64,000 nucleotides of DNA from assembly GCA_003554945.1 (NCBI GenBank), contig PWHN01000044.1:1-64000 (forward strand). Direction: 5' to 3'. The position numbers were made by a program, and so were the translations under genes. Numbering within the stretch: the stretch's first letter is position 1; the number at the start of each line of letters is the position of its first letter. Shown here one piece after another: positions 17,173-25,993 of this stretch. Below the pieces are notes generated by a model. It saw only the letters and a list, made by a program, of their open reading frames with translations, searched no databases and had not been told where the DNA came from. The stretch is from a bacterium (GTDB taxonomy: Bacteria; T1Sed10-126).

Positions 17173-17278
17173 TAAAACTGGAAACTGGTAACTGATAACT
17201 ATAAACTGGACACTCGCAACTGGAAACTGATAACTAAAAACTGAAAACTGGTAACTGGTAACTGGTAACTGGTAACTG
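17173..17278. repeat. period-7 repeat (CTGGTAA) next to the dapB stop
   Basis: Degenerate heptamers (ACTGGAA, ACTGATA, ACTAAAA) becoming perfect CTGGTAA units at the right end, touching the dapB stop codon (TTA at 17280-17282). Further units occur near 10093 and 61745. Confidence 0.75.
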
Positions 17279-17279
17279 T

Positions 17280-18095
17280 TTAATCAAACAGAACGTCCTG
17301 CATGTCGTAAAGACCCGGGGAGGCCTGGGTTACAAAACGGGCAGCGCGAAGAGCACCGTGGGCAAAAGTCTCGCGACTGGAAGCGCGGTGAGTAAGTTCC
17401 ACCCGTTCACCCTCGCCGGCAAAATAGACGGTATGTTCACCGGCAACGTCCCCACCCCGTAAAGCAAGCAGACCAATAGTATCCTGGTCACGTTCGCCCG
17501 TAAAACCTTCCCGACCAAAGCAGGCAACCTCGCCAAGGTCAAGCCCGCGAGCTTCAGCCAGATCCTCGGCCAGCGTGAGCGCGGTGCCACTGGGAGCGTC
17601 TTCTTTATGCCGATGATGCATCTCCAGAATTTCAGCATCAAATCCCTCACCCAGCGACTCAGAGGCCTGAACGATAAGACGGCGAAGCAGGTTAATGCCA
17701 AGACTCATGTTAGTGGCATATACAACGGGAACCAGTTCGGCAAGATTTTTTATCTGATTCATTCCTTTTTTGTCAATTCCAGTGGTGCCAATTACAGCCG
17801 GCGTGCCGGTTTCAATGGCAGCCATAACAAACTCGCGGGTGGCTTCCGGTCGAGTGAAATCAATCAGCACCCCTTCAGAATCAAGAAAATTTGCCGGTTC
17901 CGAGCGCACAGTAACACTCGCCGGCAGCGAAGAAATTATTTCTTCGGCCCGTTTACCAACCAGTGGGCTGCCCTTTCGTTCCAGCGCTCCGGCAAGGGAA
18001 AACTCATCTTGAGAGGCTATCAGTTTCAAGATTTCCTGCCCCATCCGACCGCCAACACCGGTAACTAAAAGCCTGGTCGAAGCCGCGGCGGTCAC
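17280..18095 (-). CDS. dapB: 4-hydroxy-tetrahydrodipicolinate reductase
   Basis: A 271-residue DapB that reduces the DapA product with NAD(P)H in the lysine/diaminopimelate pathway. Visible: the Rossmann motif GVGGRMG at residues 13-19, GVLIDFTRPEA, TGTPAVIGTTG, and the catalytic and substrate region LEMHHRHKEDAPSGTAL. A C-terminal HRASSRETFAHGALRAARF completes the family pattern. The gene is the last of the argG-argH-lysA-dapA-dapB unit, overlapping dapA by four bases, and ends against a heptamer repeat. Confidence 0.95.
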   Translation of the reverse strand: MTAAASTRLLVTGVGGRMGQEILKLIASQDEFSLAGALERKGSPLVGKRAEEIISSLPASVTVRSEPANFLDSEGVLIDFTRPEATREFVMAAIETGTPAVIGTTGIDKKGMNQIKNLAELVPVVYATNMSLGINLLRRLIVQASESLGEGFDAEILEMHHRHKEDAPSGTALTLAEDLAEARGLDLGEVACFGREGFTGERDQDTIGLLALRGGDVAGEHTVYFAGEGERVELTHRASSRETFAHGALRAARFVTQASPGLYDMQDVLFD

Positions 18096-18967
18096 TGAAT
18101 TTCAACCCCACTTTCTGCAAGCAGTTTTTCCAGTTTGTCATAGAGTTCGGGCTGTAACTCAGTCATTGGTAAGCGCAGCTCATTGCGGCAGAGACCGCGC
18201 ATGCTAACAGCGGCCTTGACTGGGATAGGATTTGTTTCCCAGAACATGGCCTCCATAAGCGGCATAAGCTCCTGATGTATCTGTCGGGCAAGCTCCGGCT
18301 GACCGTCCAACCAGGCGTGAACAAGAGCGTTCACCCGGTCGGGAACAAGATTAGCAAGAACAGATACAACCCCCTGACCACCAACAGAAAGCATTGGCAG
18401 AGTACGGCAGTCATCACCACTCAGAACAGCAAAATCTTCGTCCGTCCCCCGGGCGATTCGAGCCGCCTGATCAACATCACCGGAGGCCTCTTTTACACCT
18501 ACAATGTTGGGAATTTTAGAAAGTTCAACAACTGTTTCGGGAAGCAGGTTAATGCCGGTACGGGAGGGAACGTTGTAGACAACAATACCGATATCAACAG
18601 AATCGGCGACACGTTGATAATGTTCGATCATACCCCGCTGTGGCGGTTTGTTGTAATAAGGGGTTATAACGAGCGCATAGTCGGCGCCGGCTTCTTCGGC
18701 GTGTCGAGTCATGCGGATCGCTTCGTGAGTGCTATTGGAGCCACTCCCGGCCAGAACCTGTGCTGATTCAGCCTCGTCGATTACAGTCTCGATTACAAAT
18801 TCGTGTTCCTTGTATTCAAGCGTTGCCGACTCCCCGGTAGTTCCACAGGGAACAAGCACATCAGTGCCGTTTTCTTCCTGAAAACGGACGAGCCGACGCA
18901 ACGCCTGCTCGTCAACATTATCGTCTTTAAACGGCGTAACCAGTGCGACCATTGAACCCTTTAACAT
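18092..18967 (-). CDS. dapA: 4-hydroxy-tetrahydrodipicolinate synthase
   Basis: A 291-residue TIM-barrel aldolase joining pyruvate and aspartate semialdehyde. Diagnostic residues: MVALVTPF at the start, CGTTGESATL (residues 41-50), Y131 in VVYNVPSRTG and the Schiff-base K159 in NIVGVKEASGD. GAGGTG seven bases before the ATG supports the start. It follows lysA by 24 bases and overlaps dapB by four, so it is cotranscribed. Confidence 0.96.
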   Translation of the reverse strand: MLKGSMVALVTPFKDDNVDEQALRRLVRFQEENGTDVLVPCGTTGESATLEYKEHEFVIETVIDEAESAQVLAGSGSNSTHEAIRMTRHAEEAGADYALVITPYYNKPPQRGMIEHYQRVADSVDIGIVVYNVPSRTGINLLPETVVELSKIPNIVGVKEASGDVDQAARIARGTDEDFAVLSGDDCRTLPMLSVGGQGVVSVLANLVPDRVNALVHAWLDGQPELARQIHQELMPLMEAMFWETNPIPVKAAVSMRGLCRNELRLPMTELQPELYDKLEKLLAESGVEIQ

Positions 18968-18991
18968 TGAAATACACCTCAGATTTTAAAT

Positions 18992-20263
18992 TTAATTATC
19001 AATCATTTTTTCTTTGCACCAGATATCTTCGTAGGTATCTCGTTCCCGTATGAGATAAGCGGTCCGGTCATCAACAAGCACCTCGGCCGGACGGCGAAAA
19101 GAGTTATAATTGGAAGCCATACAGGAGCCATAAGCGCCGGCGCTCATAACTGCCAGCGGGTCGTCGGGCCGGGGTTCGGGGAGCTCCCGCCCTTTGCCAA
19201 AATAATCGCCGGTTTCACATACGGGGCCAACAACGTCAGCATTTACTGGGTCGTTATTGCGAGGAATTACCGGAACAATTTCATGGAAAGCGTCATACAT
19301 CGCCGGGCGGATGAGAGTGTTCATCCCGGCGTCAACAACAATAAAATTATGGGTAACGGATTTTTTTACGTAAATCACCCTGGTGATCAGGGCGCCGGCG
19401 TTGGCAGTGATAAAGCGGCCGGGTTCAACTATGAATTTAAGGTCGAGATCGGCCAGATAAGGTGAGATTATCTCCCACCAGCGCTCAGGCGAGATCGTCT
19501 CCTCGTCGTCGTAACAGACGCCAAGCCCGCCACCCAGGTTTAGAGTTTCCACTTCAATACGATGTTCACGAAGGCTGCGTATGAGGTCCCGAGCTTTGCG
19601 AGCCAGCCGCTCAAAGGGCTGCTGGTCTGTTATCTGCGAACCAATATGAAAGTGCAGACCGGTAAATTTGAGGTTTTTGCTACGGGCAATACTGTTCGCA
19701 ACAGATTCAACCTCGGGGAACGGAATCCCAAACTTATTTTCTTTTTTGCCGGTAGTGATTTTAGCGTGTGTTTTTGCATCGACGGCCGGGTTGACCCGGA
19801 TAGCGACACGAGCCTCTGTCTGCAGTTCGGCGGCTAATCGCTGCAATTGTTCAATCTCGGGAATCGACTCGACGTTGAATTGATAGATACCGGCCTCAAG
19901 CGCACGGCGCTGTTCGGCTGCCGTCTTACCGACACCGGAGTAGACAATTTTTCCCGGGTCAGCACCGACCTTAAGCACTCTTTCCAGCTCGCCGCCGGAG
20001 ACGATATCAAAACCTGCGCCGGCTTCAGCAAGGAGCTGAAGGACGGCAAGGTTGCTGTTGCTTTTAACAGCAAAACAGACGAGAGAGTCCTGCTGGCTAA
20101 AGACTTGCTGATACTTATGTAATTGATTTAGCATGTGGTTTTTACTGTAAACGTAAAGGGGGCTGCCATGTTCCTCGACCAGATCGGTCAGGGGAATATT
20201 TTCACAGTGATACTCGCCGTCCAGATATTTAAAACCGGCGCTGCCGGTAAGTTGGTCAGTCAT
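18992..20263 (-). CDS. lysA: diaminopimelate decarboxylase
   Basis: A 423-residue PLP enzyme that makes lysine from meso-diaminopimelate. Seen are the PLP lysine K67 in CFAVKSNSN, HFHIGSQI, the glycine motif LNLGGGLG, EPGRFITANAG, and the C-terminal PVCETGDYFG and AGAYGSCMASNYN. I moved the start from the tracked GTG (20347) to the ATG at 20263 because AGGAGGTTAACAACA precedes it; this start lies eight bases within the end of argH. Coupled translation with argH is therefore likely. Confidence 0.96.
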   Translation of the reverse strand: MTDQLTGSAGFKYLDGEYHCENIPLTDLVEEHGSPLYVYSKNHMLNQLHKYQQVFSQQDSLVCFAVKSNSNLAVLQLLAEAGAGFDIVSGGELERVLKVGADPGKIVYSGVGKTAAEQRRALEAGIYQFNVESIPEIEQLQRLAAELQTEARVAIRVNPAVDAKTHAKITTGKKENKFGIPFPEVESVANSIARSKNLKFTGLHFHIGSQITDQQPFERLARKARDLIRSLREHRIEVETLNLGGGLGVCYDDEETISPERWWEIISPYLADLDLKFIVEPGRFITANAGALITRVIYVKKSVTHNFIVVDAGMNTLIRPAMYDAFHEIVPVIPRNNDPVNADVVGPVCETGDYFGKGRELPEPRPDDPLAVMSAGAYGSCMASNYNSFRRPAEVLVDDRTAYLIRERDTYEDIWCKEKMIDN

Positions 20264-21641
20264 TGTTGTTAACCTCCTGAAGCCAGCCGCCCGCCTCATC
20301 AAGGGCCTCCTGAACGCGTCGAGGGGCTGTGCCCCCGTAAACGTCACGGCGCTTCATGCAGGCTACTGGATCGATAAAATCATAAACGTCCTGCTCAAAC
20401 TCCGATGCTGCTGATTGATATTCACTAAGTTCAAGCTGCGATAATTTTTTATCCTGCCGGCGGGCCTTTTCAACCAACTCACGAACGACATTGTGGGCAC
20501 GTCGAAAGGGCAGACCGCGTTCGACCAGATAGTCGGCAAGGTCGGTTGCTGCAAGAAAATTCATCTCGGTGGCGGACGCCATTTTTTCACGATTAAAAGT
20601 GGTTGTGGAAATCATTTCCGGCAAAAGAGAGAACCAGCTTACTGCATCCAGGGCGCGGAAAAGGTGGAGCTTGTCCTCCTGCAGGTCACGATTATAAGCC
20701 AGGGGCTGGGCTTTAAGGAGCGAAGCCAGTCCCTGGTAGGCGGCAAGCAGTCGGGAACTGCGGCCACGGATTAACTCAAGCGCGTCGGGATTCTTTTTCT
20801 GCGGCATAATACTACTGCCGGTGGTGAATTTATCGTCCAGACGGCAGAAGTCAAAAGCCGGTGTTGACCAGATTATCCAGTCCTCGGCGAGCCGGGAAGC
20901 GTGCAATCCAAGCAGAGTAAGAAAATGGAGGTAATCGAGCATAAAATCCCGTTCGGAGACGGTGTCGAGACTGTTACGAGAAAGACGCTCAAACCCGAGC
21001 TGTTCAGCAAGAAACTGACGATCGATTTTGAAGCCGGAGCCAGCCAGAGCACCACTACCCAACGGAAGAACGCTAAGCTCATCTTTATTCTTTTGAAGAC
21101 GCTGATAATCGCGGCGAAACTTTTCGAAAAAAGCTAACAGATAATGAGAAAGACTAACCGGCTGAGCCGGCTGCAGGTGGGTGGCGCCCGGCAGTGGCGT
21201 CCCAGCCTCCCCCCCGGCTTTTTCAAGCAGTGCTTTTAGCAGTGATAAGAGACCGTTCTCCAGTTCAACAGAGCAGTCTTGCAGGTAAAGTTTTACGTCA
21301 ACAAGAACCTGGTCATTGCGCGAGCGGCCGGTATGCAGGCGCGATCCAAGCTCAGGCAAGCGTTTGCTGAGCTCGGCCTCAATATTCATATGAATATCTT
21401 CCAGCTCGGGATCAAGCTCCAGCTCGCCGGCATCCAGCTCAGCTTTTATATCGTTCAATGTTTCAACAACCTGCTGCAGCTCTGCGCTCTCATAAACACC
21501 AAGACGCTCAAGCGCCTCGGCCCAGGCTATGGAGCCACGGATGTCGTAGGGGTAAAGGCGACGGTCCTGTTCAAGCGAGGAGGTAAAGTCAAGCATCGCG
21601 TCGCCGGGACCGGTCTCTGCAGAGCTGCGCCAGAGAGTCAT
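20256..21641 (-). CDS. argH: argininosuccinate lyase
   Basis: A 461-residue ArgH of the fumarase/aspartase superfamily that splits argininosuccinate into arginine and fumarate. Visible: HTGRSRNDQVLVDVKLYL, PGATHLQPAQPVSLSHYLLA and the family signature GSSIMPQKKNPD with the flexible catalytic loop. The start overlaps argG by four bases, and its 3-prime end holds the start of lysA. Confidence 0.96.
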   Translation of the reverse strand: MTLWRSSAETGPGDAMLDFTSSLEQDRRLYPYDIRGSIAWAEALERLGVYESAELQQVVETLNDIKAELDAGELELDPELEDIHMNIEAELSKRLPELGSRLHTGRSRNDQVLVDVKLYLQDCSVELENGLLSLLKALLEKAGGEAGTPLPGATHLQPAQPVSLSHYLLAFFEKFRRDYQRLQKNKDELSVLPLGSGALAGSGFKIDRQFLAEQLGFERLSRNSLDTVSERDFMLDYLHFLTLLGLHASRLAEDWIIWSTPAFDFCRLDDKFTTGSSIMPQKKNPDALELIRGRSSRLLAAYQGLASLLKAQPLAYNRDLQEDKLHLFRALDAVSWFSLLPEMISTTTFNREKMASATEMNFLAATDLADYLVERGLPFRRAHNVVRELVEKARRQDKKLSQLELSEYQSAASEFEQDVYDFIDPVACMKRRDVYGGTAPRRVQEALDEAGGWLQEVNNND

Positions 21642-22849
21642 TGACGACCTCGACGGCGACCGGCAACTTCGAGCGGCAGCCCCCAGAGACGTACAAAACC
21701 GGGAGCCAGAGACTGATCAAACTCATCACCCTCGTCATAAGTGGAGAGCGAGCGATCATAGAGCGATTCAGGACTACGGCGGCCGTTAACGACGGCGCTA
21801 CCTTTGTAAAGCCGCAGCCGGACCTCACCGGTTAAACGCTCCTGGCTTCTGTTAACAAAAGCGTCCAGCGACTCACGAACATCTGAGAACCAAAGGCCGT
21901 TGTAAACCAGCTCAGAGTATTTGGGCGAGAGACGCTGCAGTTGATGGTAAACGTCACGGTCAAGAACAATATCCATCAGGGCGCGGTGGGCTTCAAGCAG
22001 AACAACCGCGGCCGGCGCCTCGTATATTTCACGCGATTTAATTCCGACGAGACGATTTTCGACCATGTCAATTCGGCCAACACCGTGACGCCCGGCGAGA
22101 TCATTTAGCTGTTCAATTAGATCCACCAGGTCAAGCTTATTACCATTTAAAGCAACCGGTTTACCCTGTTCAAATTCCAACGTCAATTCCTCGGGTTCGT
22201 CGGGAGCTTCGAGAGGATTGGCCGTCCAAAGATAAACCTCCTCGGGCGGACGGTTCCAGGGGTCTTCAAGCGGCCCACATTCAATACTTACACCCCAGAG
22301 GTTACGGTCATAACTGTAGGGGCTTTCGGCGGTCGCCTCGACCGGAATGTTATGGCGGTCGGCGTATTCAATTTCATCCTCACGAGTATTCAGCTCCCAG
22401 TGGCGGACGGGAGCGAGCACTTCGATATCTGGCGCCAGAGCTCGGGCGGAGACCTCAAAACGGACCTGGTCGTTCCCTTTCCCTGTGCTGCCATGAACAA
22501 CTGCGTCGGCATCGTATTCACGGGCGATATCAACCAAATGTTTAGAAATAAGAGGCCGAGCGAGAGCAGTGGCAAGCGGGTAGCCGTTCTCATAGACGGC
22601 CTGGGCTTTAAGCGCCGGCATGACATATTGACTGGCAAATTCCTCGCGCACATCACGGATATGTATGTCGGCGGCTCCGGCCGCTTCCGCTCGCTCCGGC
22701 AGCGGCTCAAGGTCTTCCCCCTGGCCGACGTCGGCAGCAAAAGCAATTACTTCACAATCGTAATTTTCCTTCAGCCAGTGGACAATTACGGAAGTGTCCA
22801 GACCACCGCTAAAGGCAAGAACTACCCTGTTAATTTCTTTTTTCTGCAT
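21638..22849 (-). CDS. argG: argininosuccinate synthase
   Basis: A 403-residue ArgG joining citrulline and aspartate with ATP. The ATP pyrophosphatase loop AFSGGLDTSV is near the N-terminus, followed by HGSTGKGNDQVRFE and SYDRNLWGVSIECG. CAGGAGG precedes the ATG. It is first in a five-gene unit that joins arginine with lysine/diaminopimelate synthesis. Upstream AT-rich DNA contains TATGAATTTATTTAGC, which looks only partly like an ARG box, so ArgR control is possible but unproven. Confidence 0.96.
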   Translation of the reverse strand: MQKKEINRVVLAFSGGLDTSVIVHWLKENYDCEVIAFAADVGQGEDLEPLPERAEAAGAADIHIRDVREEFASQYVMPALKAQAVYENGYPLATALARPLISKHLVDIAREYDADAVVHGSTGKGNDQVRFEVSARALAPDIEVLAPVRHWELNTREDEIEYADRHNIPVEATAESPYSYDRNLWGVSIECGPLEDPWNRPPEEVYLWTANPLEAPDEPEELTLEFEQGKPVALNGNKLDLVDLIEQLNDLAGRHGVGRIDMVENRLVGIKSREIYEAPAAVVLLEAHRALMDIVLDRDVYHQLQRLSPKYSELVYNGLWFSDVRESLDAFVNRSQERLTGEVRLRLYKGSAVVNGRRSPESLYDRSLSTYDEGDEFDQSLAPGFVRLWGLPLEVAGRRRGRQ

Positions 22850-22989
22850 GAAACAAACCTCCTGAGCTAATGTGTTTGCTAAATAAATTCATATTTTTTT
22901 ATGGTAACCCGCACTTCTATTTTTTTGAAAATAAACAATGTAATAAAATTTTTAACTGTTTAGCGCCTACTGTCAAATGCCGTTTAGGT

Positions 22990-23150
22990 CGTCATTCCGG
23001 GCAAGCGACCATAGGGAGCGCGACCCGGAATCCATGTTGAATTTAAACGGGTATAGCTCAAACCCATCCCCCCTTTCCTTTCCCCCCTTGAAGGGGGGGA
23101 AAGACAAAGGGGGGTGAAAAAATGGATGGCGGGTCAAGCCCGCAATGACA
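22990..23150. repeat. dispersed palindromes and C/G hairpin upstream of argG
   Basis: The 22870-23216 gap holds a GTCATTCCGGG...CCCGGAATCCA palindrome with a longer loop (22990-23036), a CCCCCCTTTCCTTTCCCCCC/GGGGGG hairpin (23068-23115) and a slightly decayed GGCGGGTCAAGCCCGCAATG copy (23122-23149). No gene is visible. Confidence 0.7.
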
Positions 23151-23216
23151 AACGATAGATCATACCCGCACTGTCGCTGGAGGCGCTCAACAAGTACTAA
23201 AATTTATTGCCGCCGG

Positions 23217-24044
23217 TTATACGAGCAGACCATAGAGAGCTGCTAAGAGCCGGGAAAAGTTTTTCATCTGTTCACGAAACAAAACTCCCCCGTCGTGTTG
23301 AAACAAGTCGGCACGAGAACGCCACGGAGCAGCCAGCGCAAGCAGCGCAGGACCCGACAGGTCCCTGATCAACGCCCCGGGTGGATTGTCCAGAACCGCT
23401 TCACATCCGCGACCAAGATAGAGCACTTCGCTATTTTTGGGCCAGGCAGTTCCTTTTATAATTTCAATTATAGCGCCCCGATCAAGTAATGATTTCAAAA
23501 GGACCCGATCCGGCTCAACACCGGAGGGCAAAAGCAATTCAAGCTCAAAGTCAAAGAGAAGCGAGGCGCGCATCAAGGTGTAACAGAAAGCGTCGACTCG
23601 ACCCACGTAAGTTAGTTTGTCCAGTTTTTGACGATCAGAAATTGTATAATAATCAGCTAAAATTTGACAGGGAACAAAGCGACTGCTTCCCAGATTAACG
23701 ACCGGCACAGGACTTTTTGCAGCAAATTTTTCTGCCAGACGCTGCTCCGTAAATTGCAGAGAAAAAAGGTCAATGAGCGGGGCAGCGGCCAGCAACTCTT
23801 CTACCTGCTGATTATTTTCCACCGGGCTGGAGAGTAGCGAAAACAACTCACCCTGCCGCTGTCTGACAGCGTCGTAGACGGCCGCTCGCAGAGGCGGTGA
23901 TTCTGCAGCCATACCAAGACGCAGGACCCGATCGGGACCAAACCCCGGTATAACCGGGCGGTCAAGGGAAGCAAACAGCTCCTCGCAAGCAAATGCGTCG
24001 AGAAATTCCAGGCCAAGTAGATGGGGCGGAAAATTAGGACTCAT
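23217..24044 (-). CDS. degenerate ornithine/aspartate carbamoyltransferase-like protein
   Basis: A 275-residue protein with the carbamoyltransferase layout but without its active site. PVPVVNLGSSRFVPCQILADYYTISDRQ corresponds to the family segment with HPxQxLAD, here with Val for His. The carbamoyl-phosphate loop SxRTR is replaced by SPPLR (residues ~50-54), the following DxxN motif by VGRVDAF, and no HCLP is found. The C-terminal helix EQMKNFSRLLAALYGLL fits the family end. It is about 35 residues shorter than true OTCase. It is the last gene of an ACT-hydrolase-PRTase group, just beyond argG. A regulatory or structural role is an inference. Confidence 0.7.
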   Translation of the reverse strand: MSPNFPPHLLGLEFLDAFACEELFASLDRPVIPGFGPDRVLRLGMAAESPPLRAAVYDAVRQRQGELFSLLSSPVENNQQVEELLAAAPLIDLFSLQFTEQRLAEKFAAKSPVPVVNLGSSRFVPCQILADYYTISDRQKLDKLTYVGRVDAFCYTLMRASLLFDFELELLLPSGVEPDRVLLKSLLDRGAIIEIIKGTAWPKNSEVLYLGRGCEAVLDNPPGALIRDLSGPALLALAAPWRSRADLFQHDGGVLFREQMKNFSRLLAALYGLLV

Positions 24045-24115
24045 CTGCTAACGCCTCCCTGACTCCGCATTTTTTTGTTAGTTAAACAATTCGGGCGATT
24101 CTATGAAAGACCGGA

Positions 24116-25210
24116 TTAAAGCAAATCTTTCATGATCCGTATACGCTCGTCCGCCAATCGCTGCAGAGCTTGATGATCAACTGACTCATCGTCGGGCAGC
24201 TCCTCATCCCAACGCTGCCGGTAAGCCTCATACAGCTCCTTTATTTCAGCTTCACTTATGAAAGGCCAGACCTGTTGGCGAGACTCTTTCAACGAGTCCA
24301 GAGAGTGATAGTCGTCCTCCGGCCAGCGTTCCCTATAAGCCTGTTCCAGAGTCAGCGAGGACTCTTTAAGCTGTTGCCAGTATTCAACAACTTCGTGGAC
24401 GTGGTCGCGATAGGTAAATGACTTTGCACCAAGATCATAAATCGTGCAGCGTTCCACAGGTATGTGCAAGCGATCGTAAAGACTGAGCTCATATTCCGGC
24501 GCAAGCAGCGCGTCACGGCGAAGAAGATCGGTGCCGGGCAAAGCTATCGTCAGTCCCATGTCTTCGTCCGCCAGCTTGAAACGGCCTTCCACATAAAATA
24601 CCAGCGTTCGTCCAAAATCAAACTCTGCTTCTAATTGTCTATGAAAATCCGTAAGTATTTCACGAGCCCGCGAGCAACCAATAGTAAAAACTACGAGGTT
24701 ACTGACTGGTTTTTCCTGTTCACGGGCATTATCAAGCAATACTTTGAGGCCATTTTCCATGGTAGAACCAGTAGCTATACAATCCCCGATAAGAAGATTT
24801 GAGCCGGGCAGATAATCTATCTTGCGGTATTGGTCCTGCTTGATTTTCCAACGTTTACCCCGCTGATAACGCTGGGAAGTCATGTATGAACAATACTGAC
24901 GGTTGAACCCATAAGCCTCGTTCAGAGCTTCTCTCAACTGAAAATTAAGACCACCGCGTAAAAAATGAAGGATACAATTTTCCTTACCACTTTTTCCTCC
25001 AATCAACTCGGCCAGCGGACTCAGCTTTAACAAGCGGGCGGTCGCCGTCCGCATCCCCTCGGGAAATTCAATCCCAACCAGTTCAGGACGGTTACAAATT
25101 TCTCTCGTCTCAGGTGTAGAAAATATATACTCTTCAATCGGGCTGTCGCCGTCTCTGATCTGATAGAGACTGACCTTCTCGTCACGATGTAATGATTCAA
25201 GTTGTGCCAT
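24116..25210 (-). CDS. phosphoribosyltransferase-fold protein of unknown substrate
   Basis: A 364-residue protein with a PRPP-binding loop NLLIGDCIATGSTMENGL at about residues 137-154, the type I PRTase signature. The preceding region (NCILHFLRGGLNFQLREAL...) fits the PRTase hood and first strands. The last 120 residues are charged helices (YREHVHEVVEYWQQLKE, PFISEAEIKELYEAYRQRW) of unknown role. I cannot name the substrate: it is not a standard pyrE, upp, apt or hpt. AGGAG stands before the ATG, 18 bases after the metallo-hydrolase gene, so it shares that transcript. Confidence 0.7.
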   Translation of the reverse strand: MAQLESLHRDEKVSLYQIRDGDSPIEEYIFSTPETREICNRPELVGIEFPEGMRTATARLLKLSPLAELIGGKSGKENCILHFLRGGLNFQLREALNEAYGFNRQYCSYMTSQRYQRGKRWKIKQDQYRKIDYLPGSNLLIGDCIATGSTMENGLKVLLDNAREQEKPVSNLVVFTIGCSRAREILTDFHRQLEAEFDFGRTLVFYVEGRFKLADEDMGLTIALPGTDLLRRDALLAPEYELSLYDRLHIPVERCTIYDLGAKSFTYRDHVHEVVEYWQQLKESSLTLEQAYRERWPEDDYHSLDSLKESRQQVWPFISEAEIKELYEAYRQRWDEELPDDESVDHQALQRLADERIRIMKDLL

Positions 25211-25228
25211 TATACAACTCCTCCAGTT

Positions 25229-25993
25229 CTACCAGCTATTTCTAAGCTGGCGAAAATGTTTGAATACATCCCAGCCGGTAGGCGAGTCTGGTAAACCCTC
25301 TAACTTTCCAATCAGATTAAGGTTATCAAAGCGAAAGAATGGATTATACCGTTTCTCCTCGCCCAGTATCGACTCGGGTTCTTTGTTACTAACTTTAGTT
25401 CCTTTAACGTAATCAATCTTTTGCTGAATTATTTCGCTGTCGGGCTCAAATTTACGAGCAAACTTTAAATTTTTGAGTGCATAATCGTGCCCGGGCAGTA
25501 GTTTCAGACGGTCCGGCAGGGGACGAAGCTTGTTTTTTATCGACTGATAGAGCTGCTTCGTATTGCCACCAAAACTTGTATTACCGCAGCCGGCCAGAAA
25601 AAGGGTGTCACCGGAAATTAAATAATCACTGGATTTGAGACAGATGCTCCCCGGTGTATGACCGGGAGTATGGATAACTTCAAGCCGCTCTTCACCGAGC
25701 TCAATAATATCGCCATCGCGCAGCTTACGATCCAGCTTGCCAATCTGGCCGGCGGCCTTCACGTGGCCGTAAATTTCGGTTTCAGACCCAAGGGCAAACT
25801 CTTGATTGGCACCGGTATGATCACCGTGACCGTGAGTATTAACTATCCAGACCGGCCTCAGGGAGTTACGGCTCAAGAAACGTCTTACGGCTTTAGTGGA
25901 AACTGGGTCAACAAGTCCCGCCTCACCACTATTTTCAGAATAAATTACGTAAGAGTAATTATCGCCATACTCGCTGCGCAGCCGTTTTATCAC
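25229..25993 (-). CDS. metallo-beta-lactamase-fold hydrolase, GloB-like
   Basis: A 254-residue hydrolase with the zinc motifs THGHGDH (near residue 54), HTPGHTPGS, SGDTLF and GHDY in the right order, and a C-terminal extension with the RYNPFFR segment typical of hydroxyacylglutathione hydrolases (glyoxalase II). The thiol cofactor in this organism is not known, so the substrate could be another thioester. The GTG start directly follows the TAA of the ACT-domain gene. Confidence 0.82.
   Translation of the reverse strand: MIKRLRSEYGDNYSYVIYSENSGEAGLVDPVSTKAVRRFLSRNSLRPVWIVNTHGHGDHTGANQEFALGSETEIYGHVKAAGQIGKLDRKLRDGDIIELGEERLEVIHTPGHTPGSICLKSSDYLISGDTLFLAGCGNTSFGGNTKQLYQSIKNKLRPLPDRLKLLPGHDYALKNLKFARKFEPDSEIIQQKIDYVKGTKVSNKEPESILGEEKRYNPFFRFDNLNLIGKLEGLPDSPTGWDVFKHFRQLRNSW

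Noticed and set aside
22850-23216. Lysine or T-box riboswitch before argG-lysA
   Set aside because: No AGGGTGG-type T-box core or lysine-riboswitch consensus is visible; the gap is mostly dispersed repeats.
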